In this document: positions 1-4,386 of the stretch, one piece after another | How the letters are laid out: each line of letters opens with the position of its first letter | Position numbering within the stretch: position 1 is the first letter of the stretch | Assembly: GCA_004283105.1 (NCBI GenBank) | Contig: SHLN01000163.1 | Coordinates: 1 to 5,862 of the forward strand | Direction: 5' to 3' | Source of the DNA: Acidimicrobiia bacterium | GTDB lineage: Bacteria; Actinomycetota; Acidimicrobiia; Spongiisociales; SHLN01 | DNA length: 5,862 bases | Notes under the pieces: generated by a model | What the model was told of the DNA's origin: nothing | Database searches by the model: none | Seen by the model: the letters and a program-made list of their open reading frames with translations, nothing else | Program-made: the position numbers and the translations under genes

Positions 1-389
1 GTATCAACGACGTCATCTTCACCAATAGCGGAGACAACGCCGGGGTCGGGTTCGCCATCTCCATCGATCTGGCCAAGATCGTGGCCGATCAGATCACCTC
101 AGGCCAGCCGGTAGCGCTGGCGCAGCTCGGTGTCAGTGTCGGTTCGGCCCCGAACGGCGACGCGGGAGGTCTCATTCAGCTCGTCAGTGAGGGCACGGCC
201 GCTTCCGCCGCCGGGCTCGAAGTCGGTGACCTGGTCATCTCGTTCGAAGGCGATCCGATTAGAGATTCCGAAGAGCTCCGCGCTGAGGTCATCACCCGTG
301 CGCCCGGCTCCGTTGTCAAACTGGTTGTACTCAGAGGTGGAGAACGCCTGACTATCGAGGCGACGCTCGGCTCGGTTGCCACCAACTGA
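1..389 (+). CDS. HtrA/DegP-type serine protease, C-terminal part (end of protease domain plus PDZ), 5' truncated by the window
   Basis: The reading frame is open from base 3 (codon phase: bases 1-2 finish an upstream codon) to TGA at 387-389. The first visible residues, INDVIFTNSGDNAGVGFAIS, match the end of the trypsin-like domain of S1C proteases, where a GNxGIGFAIP-like stretch forms part of the substrate pocket wall. A PDZ domain follows over roughly the last 90 residues, with the characteristic AGLEVGDLVISFEG segment and a closing LVVLRGGERLTIEATLG strand. By family knowledge these are membrane-anchored or periplasmic/extracytoplasmic quality-control proteases in which the PDZ domain binds C-termini of misfolded substrates. 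The catalytic His, Asp and Ser lie upstream of the window, so activity cannot be verified. Only one PDZ domain is present and the protein ends straight after it, as in actinobacterial HtrA/PepD-like proteins. The GTG at 81 is internal, not the start. A strong terminator follows about 60 bases downstream. Confidence 0.93.
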   Translation, partial: INDVIFTNSGDNAGVGFAISIDLAKIVADQITSGQPVALAQLGVSVGSAPNGDAGGLIQLVSEGTAASAAGLEVGDLVISFEGDPIRDSEELRAEVITRAPGSVVKLVVLRGGERLTIEATLGSVATN

Positions 390-450
390 ACAACGTCCGA
401 GTCCAGCGAATAGGCTGTAGGTAAGTTCTCGCTCACAGGGGCGAGCTATC

Positions 451-484
451 CAGAAACGGGTCCCTCGCTGGGGACCCGTTTCTG
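451..484 (+). terminator. Intrinsic-type terminator after the HtrA gene
   Basis: A perfect 14-bp inverted repeat (451-464 with 471-484, arms CAGAAACGGGTCCC and its complement) encloses a 6-base loop TCGCTG. The stem is GC-rich at its top, its 3' arm ends in GTTTCTG, and the following bases (TATCTTCTGTCACTTTT) are U-rich but broken, so it is an L-shaped or imperfect rho-independent terminator. It lies 62 bases after the protease stop codon and separates that gene from the lipid operon. Confidence 0.8.
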
Positions 485-492
485 TATCTTCT

Positions 493-547
493 GTCACTTT
501 TCGGCCTGTGCTGCACGGTGTGTCGGATCACTGGCCGAAAAGTCGAC
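493..547. repeat. Inverted repeat ACTTTTCGGCC / GGCCGAAAAGT with 26-base spacer
   Basis: An 11-bp perfect inverted repeat (496-506 and 533-543) can be extended by 3 bp (GTC 493-495 with GAC 545-547) if C544 is bulged. The long spacer (507-532) makes it unlike a compact terminator. It could be a large RNA hairpin, a paired protein-binding site or a decayed mobile-element end. It sits just after the protease terminator and belongs to neither neighbouring gene. Function is unknown. Confidence 0.6.
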
Positions 548-598
548 TGCTGCCGTCGCAACAGAGAAAGGGGGCGGCTGGCGCCGCAGACCCTCTTT

Positions 599-629
599 GT
601 TGACCGTTGACGGCAACCCTTCGGGTTGC
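599..629. repeat. Composite intergenic repeat, copy 1: two GTTGAC[C/G] heptamers plus hairpin
   Basis: GTTGACC (599-605) and GTTGACG (606-612) are followed immediately by the perfect hairpin GCAACCC-TTC-GGGTTGC (613-629). The same arrangement, heptamers ending in GTTGACG and then an AACCC/GGGTT hairpin with a 3-base loop, recurs at 3689-3742 between other genes. This marks it as a dispersed intergenic element rather than chance. It lies upstream of the lipid operon. Confidence 0.7.
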
Positions 630-631
630 TT

Positions 632-650
632 CGCCGGGCTTCGCCCGGCG
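632..650. repeat. Hairpin CGCCGGGC-TTC-GCCCGGCG
   Basis: A perfect 8-bp stem (632-639 with 643-650) has a TTC loop, identical in loop to the hairpin just before it. Two consecutive TTC-loop hairpins suggest part of the dispersed intergenic element. No U-tract follows, so it is not an obvious terminator. Confidence 0.6.
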
Positions 651-680
651 GTGGCTGCCGCCTGCCGCCCACCGGGAAGA

Positions 681-718
681 GCGGGTAGCGGGAAGAGGGT
701 CGCGGGCAGCGACCCTCT
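681..718. repeat. GCGGGTAGCGGGAAG repeat with adjoining 10-bp hairpin
   Basis: GCGGGTAGCGGGAAG at 681-695 matches 14 of 15 bases of GCGGGTGGCGGGAAG at 5563-5577 in another intergenic region. It runs into a perfect 10-bp hairpin, AGAGGGTCGC (694-703) with GCGACCCTCT (709-718) around loop GGGCA. CGGGCAGCG occurs in both places as well, so this looks like a second family of short dispersed intergenic repeats built on a GCGGG[T/C/A]-type unit. Confidence 0.6.
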
Positions 719-830
719 CTTCCGTTGGGAGCTCCCTCCGGATACCCCTGGGGAGGGTTCAGGGTCCTCCCCCATAGATGTCCACGGCTGTTTCTCCGAT
801 TCTGTGGTCATGAAGACACGCACCAATCCC

Positions 831-836
831 AAGGAG
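831..836 (+). promoter_or_regulatory. Strong ribosome binding site of the micro-ORF
   Basis: AAGGAG lies 7 bases upstream of ATG 844. This near-ideal Shine-Dalgarno sequence and spacing fixes the start of the small leading gene. It also argues against the long overlapping frame that would begin at ATG 810, which would read through this site. Confidence 0.85.
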
Positions 837-843
837 ATACCCC

Positions 844-963
844 ATGGACACCCTCGTCAAGATCGCCAAGCGAGTCGCCGTAGTGGGCGCCGGCGTCATG
901 CTCGTGCTCTGGTTGCTCGCCCTGATCGCAATGGCCTGGCTCGACGGACTCACGATCGGATAG
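844..963 (+). CDS. Small single-span membrane protein (39 residues), first gene of the lipid operon
   Basis: ATG 844 follows a strong AAGGAG site and the frame ends at TAG 961-963. The peptide starts MDTLVKIAKR, a short basic amphipathic segment, followed by one hydrophobic helix of about 22 residues (VAVVGAGVMLVLWLLALIAM) at residues 11-32, and ends AWLDGLTIG. The positive residues before the helix predict a cytoplasmic N-terminus. Third codon positions are strongly G/C, as expected for real coding in this genome, while the overlapping frame translates to arginine-rich nonsense. It overlaps the region where the phosphatidyltransferase must begin (ATAG at 960-963), so it may be translationally coupled to it. 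It could be a small subunit or regulator of a lipid enzyme, a coupling leader peptide, or the N-terminal helix of the next protein joined by a frameshift. I do not recognise a family. Confidence 0.75.
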   Translation: MDTLVKIAKRVAVVGAGVMLVLWLLALIAMAWLDGLTIG

Positions 964-1556
964 CCGGGGCCGTCACCCTCTACCGGATCAAGCCGGCCTT
1001 CCAGGCGATGCTGCGGCCGGCCGTGTCGCGGGCTGCTCGAGTCGGGATCCGGCCCAACCACCTGACAACGCTGGCCATCGGGGTGAGCGCGCTCGCCGGA
1101 GGAGCCGTCCTGGCCGGCTCGAAGACTCCCGAGATTCTCTTTGTCATCCCAATCCTGTACGTGGTTCGGATGGCGCTCAATGCGATGGACGGCCTGCTGG
1201 CCAGGGAGCATGCCATGACCTCTCGCACCGGGGCCATGCTCAACGAAATCGGCGACGTGGTGTCGGACGCGATCGCCTATCTCCCCTTTGCCGTGGTAGC
1301 GCCCGATGCAGCCTGGCTGGTCGTCACCGTCGTGGTCATCGGCCTGATCGCTGAGGTAGCTGCGCTGGCGGCTTCCGATGATGGGAGCCGCCGCAACGAT
1401 GGGCCCCTCGGCAAGTCGGATCGGGCCCTTGCGTTCGGTGTACTCGCCGTCCTTGCTGCGGCCGGGTTGCAATCGGTGATCGCCCCGATGCTCGTCGTGC
1501 TGGCCGGGCTCGGCATCGTGACCATCTGGAATCGGGCGACCGGGGCGTGCTCATGA
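960..1556 (+). CDS. CDP-alcohol phosphatidyltransferase (YnbA-like subtype, Asn in two motif Asp positions; start unresolved)
   Basis: This integral membrane enzyme would transfer the phosphatidyl group of CDP-diacylglycerol to an alcohol, giving a phospholipid and CMP. Counting from base 960, residues 74-99 carry the family signature: N74-x2-D77-G78-x2-A81-R82-x8-G91-x3-N95-x3-D99, whereas the canonical form is D-x2-D-G-x2-A-R-x8-G-x3-D-x3-D. The first and third Asp are therefore Asn. PNHLT (32-36) is the usual segment before the second helix, and several hydrophobic helices follow. The length, about 198 residues, is typical. Family-like sequence begins near VTLYRIKPAF (from 972), yet no ATG, GTG or TTG exists in frame between 810 and 1008. 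The ATA at 960 overlaps the micro-ORF stop as ATAG, mirroring the ATGA junctions elsewhere. The coordinates mark the homology-supported extent; ATG 1008 is the first standard start and would remove the conserved N-terminus. The end overlaps the next gene by ATGA. Confidence 0.88.
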   Translation: MAGAVTLYRIKPAFQAMLRPAVSRAARVGIRPNHLTTLAIGVSALAGGAVLAGSKTPEILFVIPILYVVRMALNAMDGLLAREHAMTSRTGAMLNEIGDVVSDAIAYLPFAVVAPDAAWLVVTVVVIGLIAEVAALAASDDGSRRNDGPLGKSDRALAFGVLAVLAAAGLQSVIAPMLVVLAGLGIVTIWNRATGACS

Positions 1557-2479
1557 GCAGCCTGGCCATCAACCTTCGTTTTGCCCTCGGCGGCATTTAT
1601 GTCGTCCTCACCGCTGCCACGGTCATCGATCTGTCGCTGCGGCGCCTCAAGCCCAGGCTCGACCTGCGGGAAGTGACGCTTCGGATCCGCTCGTGGTGGG
1701 TAATGGCCATCATCTTCACCGTTGCCCTCCTTGCTCACCCCGCCGTATCGGTCGGCTTCTTTGCCCTCGTCAGTGGCCTCGCCGTCCACGAGTACCTTCG
1801 GATGGAGGACGCAGAGGGCCGGACCGCAGGGCTTGTTGCCTATCCGGCCATCGCCGCCCAGTACTCGTTGGTGGCGACCGGCGGGCTCGAGTATGTCATG
1901 CTGGTTCCCCTCGTCACCACCCTGGCGGTCCCTGCCACACTGGCGCTGCGCGGCCGGACCGAAGGCTTCGCTTCCGCCACCGGAACGGTGCTGCTCGGGA
2001 TCTTCCTGACCGTGTTTGCCGTGGGGCACGTCGCCTTTCTGCTGGTACTTCCCGAGGCTGCCATCGCGCCGGCCGGGGCGGCCGGCCTGCTCGTCTACCT
2101 CGTCGTCCTCACCCAGGCCAACGATGTGGCCCAGTTCCTGTGGGGAAAGGCGATTGGGCGGCGCCCGATTGCTCCCATGGTGAGCCCGAACAAGACGGTC
2201 GGTGGACTGGTCGGCGGCGTGACGACGACCGCGTTCGTGAGCGCTGCCCTATCGCCCCTACTCACCCCGTTTGGCTGGGTCGTCGGCATTGCGATCGGCG
2301 TCGGGATCGGGATCGCCGGCTTCGTCGGCGACCTGACCATTTCGGCCGCCAAGCGGGATGTCGGAGTGAAGGACACCGGATCCTTGCTGCCCGGCCATGG
2401 GGGAGTCCTCGACCGCATCGACAGCCTCATCTTCACTGCCCCGTTGTTCTTCCACCTCTATCGACTGTTCGGGGGATAG
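1553..2479 (+). CDS. Phosphatidate cytidylyltransferase (CDP-diglyceride synthase), CdsA/YnbB-like
   Basis: This multi-pass membrane enzyme would condense CTP and phosphatidic acid into CDP-diacylglycerol, the substrate of the phosphatidyltransferase encoded just upstream. The C-terminal signature is fully present at residues 264-290: S-A-A-K-R-x4-K-D-x-G-x2-L-P-G-H-G-G-x2-D-R-I-D, with the KD and HGG..DR residues of the family. QANDVAQFLWGK (from 188) and SPNKTVGGLVGG (211-222) match the middle conserved blocks, although the latter has Gly where most CdsA proteins have Glu (SPxKTxEG). About seven to eight hydrophobic segments cover the rest. Length 308 residues is slightly above the usual 270-290. 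ATG 1553 is chosen because it overlaps the upstream stop as ATGA and has GGGGCG ahead of it; GTG 1547 is an alternative adding two residues. A separate housekeeping cdsA may exist elsewhere. Confidence 0.92.
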   Translation: MSSLAINLRFALGGIYVVLTAATVIDLSLRRLKPRLDLREVTLRIRSWWVMAIIFTVALLAHPAVSVGFFALVSGLAVHEYLRMEDAEGRTAGLVAYPAIAAQYSLVATGGLEYVMLVPLVTTLAVPATLALRGRTEGFASATGTVLLGIFLTVFAVGHVAFLLVLPEAAIAPAGAAGLLVYLVVLTQANDVAQFLWGKAIGRRPIAPMVSPNKTVGGLVGGVTTTAFVSAALSPLLTPFGWVVGIAIGVGIGIAGFVGDLTISAAKRDVGVKDTGSLLPGHGGVLDRIDSLIFTAPLFFHLYRLFGG

Positions 2480-2481
2480 CC

Positions 2482-3120
2482 GTGTACTTGCGAACGAGAC
2501 GACTCATCCACCGCTTTCTGCTTCGTCCCCTTCTGCGCCGGGTCGTGGAGCTCACCGTCGTCCGTGGCGACAGGCTCGACCGTCGGGGACCGGCCGTCGT
2601 GGTTGCCAACCACAACAGTCACCTCGACACGGCCGTTCTCCTGGCCTCCTTCCCGACCGGTCGCCTCGACCACGTTCGACCGGTGGCAGCGGCCGACTAC
2701 TTCCTCCGGAATCGGCTGCTGGCGTGGTTCACAACCCGGATCGTCGGGATTCTTCCGCTCGACCGGCATAGCCGGGGAGACGCCGATCCTTTGCTCGGAG
2801 CCACGCAAGCGCTGGCCGCAGGCAGCACGCTCGTGATGTTCCCGGAGGGCACGCGGGGTGAGCCGGGTGTGTTCGGAGACCTCAAGAGTGGTGTTGCTCG
2901 ATTGGCCCGACACCGTCCCAGCGTGCCGGTCGTCCCGGTGTGGCTCGATGGCTGTGACCGGGCGATGCCGAAGGGTTCCCGTCTCACCCACCCGGTCCGG
3001 TGCACCGTCACGGTCGGCCGACCCCTTTTCATCCGTCCCGATGAATCGACGGCCGAATTTCTCATTCGGCTTCGCTCGGCAATGGTGGAACTGGGCACGG
3101 ATCTGGCTGAGGCCGCATGA
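2482..3120 (+). CDS. PlsC-type 1-acyl-sn-glycerol-3-phosphate acyltransferase
   Basis: The predicted product is a membrane-associated acyltransferase that would add a fatty acyl chain to lysophosphatidic acid, giving phosphatidic acid for the CdsA-like enzyme. GTG 2482 is preceded at 5 bases by GGGGGA and lies 2 bases after the upstream stop. The 212-residue protein has the HX4D block HNSHLD (44-49; His44 and Asp49 catalytic), GILPLDR (89-95) corresponding to block II, FPEGTR (120-125) forming the glycerol-phosphate binding block III, and a VPVVPVWLDG segment matching block IV. The N-terminal 20 residues are very basic (RTRRLIHRFLLRPLLRR), suited to binding the cytoplasmic face of the membrane. 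Substrate cannot be fixed: related proteins acylate lysophosphatidic acid, other lysophospholipids or headgroup precursors. A longer open frame extends upstream to 1693 but only as an arginine-rich shadow of the cytidylyltransferase gene. Confidence 0.92.
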   Translation: MYLRTRRLIHRFLLRPLLRRVVELTVVRGDRLDRRGPAVVVANHNSHLDTAVLLASFPTGRLDHVRPVAAADYFLRNRLLAWFTTRIVGILPLDRHSRGDADPLLGATQALAAGSTLVMFPEGTRGEPGVFGDLKSGVARLARHRPSVPVVPVWLDGCDRAMPKGSRLTHPVRCTVTVGRPLFIRPDESTAEFLIRLRSAMVELGTDLAEAA

Positions 3121-3677
3121 CGACGGCGCTCCGATCCCGCCCGGAGACCAACGACGGAGTTGCGTTCGGATGGGGCTTCGCCGAGGCGGTTTTGTTCTTC
3201 GTCATTCCCGACGTCTTCCTCACCTTCTGCGCCGTCCGATTCGGTCTCCGGAGGTCGTTTCGCCTGGCCCTCCTCGCCACTGCCGGAGCCGTTGTCGGGG
3301 GTCTCCTGGTGTACGGGTGGGCTGGTGTCCATCCGGCGTCGGCGTACGCGGCGATGGAGCTCCTGCCGGGCATCGATGCCGCGATGGTCGAGACGGTCCG
3401 CACCGACGTCGCCACCCACGGCGCCGCCGCCCTCCTGGCCGGCCCCTGGCAAGGCACGCCCTACAAGGTGTTTGCCGCCGCGTCCGGCGACCTGGGACTC
3501 AGTCCGGTCGGTCTGGCCCTCCTGACGATCCCCGGCCGTCTCGCCCGCTTCCTGGTGAGCATCGCCGTCGCCGCCTACCTCCGCTGGTTCCTCACCCGCT
3601 GGATCTCCCAAAGAGCAATCATCGTCCTCTGGTCCTCCTTCTGGATCTTGGTCTACACGGCATATTGGCTGGCGTAG
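3117..3677 (+). CDS. DedA/VTT-like (YqaA-type) integral membrane protein
   Basis: ATG 3117 overlaps the plsC-type stop codon as ATGA, so the gene is coupled to the operon and is its last member. The 186-residue product begins with a hydrophobic re-entrant-like segment GFAEAVLFFVIPDVFLTFCAVR (Glu23 and Asp32), then a membrane helix with glycine-rich face (about 50-70), a middle hydrophilic stretch, GTPYKVFAAASGDLGLSP (113-130), GRLARF with Arg141 and Arg144, and a hydrophobic C-terminus. Acidic residues in the first segment and paired arginines near the last helices are what I expect in DedA/VTT proteins, several of which translocate undecaprenyl phosphate or scramble phospholipids. This fits the lipid operon. 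The assignment rests on motif layout rather than a strong match, so the exact subfamily is uncertain. Confidence 0.72.
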   Translation: MTTALRSRPETNDGVAFGWGFAEAVLFFVIPDVFLTFCAVRFGLRRSFRLALLATAGAVVGGLLVYGWAGVHPASAYAAMELLPGIDAAMVETVRTDVATHGAAALLAGPWQGTPYKVFAAASGDLGLSPVGLALLTIPGRLARFLVSIAVAAYLRWFLTRWISQRAIIVLWSSFWILVYTAYWLA

Positions 3678-3688
3678 AACAAGAGACC

Positions 3689-3716
3689 GTTGACCGTTGA
3701 CCGTTGACCGTTGACG
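3689..3716. repeat. Tandem heptamer (GTTGACC)x3-GTTGACG, composite repeat copy 2
   Basis: Four head-to-tail heptamers occupy 3689-3695, 3696-3702, 3703-3709 and 3710-3716, the last with G instead of C at its end. The preceding bases GAGACC (3683-3688) look like a degenerate further unit. The array begins 12 bases after the last gene of the lipid operon and runs straight into the hairpin at 3716-3742. A shorter copy with the same order occurs at 599-629. Confidence 0.85.
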
Positions 3717-3742
3717 GGCGGTAACCCGAAGGGTTGCCGCCC
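3716..3742. terminator. Hairpin between convergent operons, probable bidirectional terminator
   Basis: The arms GGGCGGTAACCC (3716-3727) and GGGTTGCCGCCC (3731-3742) pair over 12 bp with one G-T/G-U pair and loop GAA. It is the only strong hairpin between the end of the lipid operon (3677) and the end of the convergent response-regulator gene; its last base is the final base of that gene's stop codon on the minus strand. It lacks a good U-tract on either side, so termination efficiency is uncertain. Confidence 0.6.
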
Positions 3743-4386
3743 TATATCAGCTTCCGCTCGGTCGCCCACCGCGTCAGCTCGTGCCGGTTGGTCAGCTGCA
3801 GCTTGCGGAGCACAGAAGACACGTGGGTCTCGACCGTCTTGGCCGAGATGAACAACTGCTCGGCGACCTCCTTGTACGTGTAGCCGCGCGCAATGTGGCG
3901 GAGCACTTCCTGCTCCCGGGCTGTGAGGCTGGCCAGCTCCTCGTCGATGTCTGCCGGCTCGAGGGAGGAGAAGGCGTCGAGAACGAACCCGGCCAGCTTG
4001 GGGGAGAAGACGGCGTCGCCCCCGGCCACGCGATGGATAGCGTCGATCAGGTCCTGGCGTTGGATCGACTTTGTCACATACCCCCTGGCGCCGGCGTGCA
4101 CGATGTCGACCACGTCCTCGGGTGCATCAGAGACCGAGAGGGCGAGGAACTTGATGTCCGGGTGGGTTGCATGGACGGCCTCGAGTACGGCCCGGCCCCC
4201 ACCTCCGGGCATATGAACGTCGAGAAGCACGACATCGGGCTGACGCTCGGCGATCAACTCGATGGCGGCGTCGACCTCGTCGGCGTCACCGACGATTTCC
4301 ACCGCATCCCCGATCTCGCTTCGCACCCCCGCCCGAAACAAATCGTGGTCGTCCACGAGGAAGACCTTCGGATTCGATTCGGTCAT
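3742..4386 (-). CDS. Response regulator, NarL/FixJ (LuxR-type HTH) family
   Basis: This cytoplasmic DNA-binding transcription factor is expected to be phosphorylated by the kinase encoded just upstream. Residues 6-120 form a receiver domain: acidic pair Asp12-Asp13, phosphoacceptor Asp56 within LLDVHMPGGGG, Ser84 as the switch Ser/Thr, Tyr103 and conserved Lys106. Residues 154-214 form a LuxR-type helix-turn-helix starting LTAREQEVLRHIARG with the recognition region FISAKTVETHVSSVLRKL. Length 214 is typical. ATG 4386 has GGGAGG 4 bases upstream (4391-4396 on the plus strand) and overlaps the kinase stop as ATGA (4383-4386), so the pair is co-translated. All key residues are intact. Targets cannot be read from the sequence; autoregulation is common in the family. 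Confidence 0.95.
   Translation of the reverse strand: MTESNPKVFLVDDHDLFRAGVRSEIGDAVEIVGDADEVDAAIELIAERQPDVVLLDVHMPGGGGRAVLEAVHATHPDIKFLALSVSDAPEDVVDIVHAGARGYVTKSIQRQDLIDAIHRVAGGDAVFSPKLAGFVLDAFSSLEPADIDEELASLTAREQEVLRHIARGYTYKEVAEQLFISAKTVETHVSSVLRKLQLTNRHELTRWATERKLI

Larger units (their letters stand above)
390..843. other. Gene-free region of about 450 bases between protease and lipid operon, rich in repeats and hairpins
   Basis: I find no convincing gene here: the open frames that cross it have arginine- and proline-rich shadow translations and no homology I recognise. In order it holds the protease terminator (451-484), the inverted repeat (493-547), two GTTGACC-type heptamers (599-612), two TTC-loop hairpins (613-650), a GCGGGTAGCGGGAAG repeat (681-695), a 10-bp hairpin (694-718), and a 7-bp hairpin GGGGAGG/CCTCCCC (750-756 with 766-772) in the probable leader of the downstream operon. 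The promoter of that operon should lie here, but no clear -35/-10 pair stands out; CATAGATG near 773-780 is only a weak candidate for a -10 region. Confidence 0.7.

Noticed and set aside
745..775. tRNA-like T-arm (GGGTTCAGGGTCC)
   Set aside because: No acceptor, D or anticodon arms can be folded around it; the bases are better explained by the GGGGAGG/CCTCCCC hairpin.
597..959. Upstream part of the 319-codon frame that ends with the phosphatidyltransferase
   Set aside because: It runs through hairpins and repeats, reads as an arginine-, glycine- and proline-rich sequence, and overlaps the better supported micro-ORF; only the part from about 960 resembles a protein family.
1277..2029. 250-codon minus-strand open frame
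   Set aside because: It is opposite the phosphatidyltransferase and cytidylyltransferase genes and its translation is compositionally biased (G, D, R, Q) without a recognisable fold.
1693..2481. Upstream part of a 475-codon frame ending with the PlsC-type gene
   Set aside because: It is an arginine-rich shadow of the cytidylyltransferase gene, which has the full family signature; the GTG at 2482 has its own ribosome binding site.
2697..3611. 304-codon minus-strand open frame
   Set aside because: It lies antisense to two genes with recognisable motifs, has a low-complexity E/G/R-rich translation and no recognisable domain; long antisense frames are expected in GC-rich DNA.
3689..3716. GTTGACC array as a CRISPR or as stacked -35 promoter boxes (TTGACC)
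   Set aside because: There are no spacers, and the 7-base period has no properly spaced -10 elements because a GC-rich hairpin follows directly.
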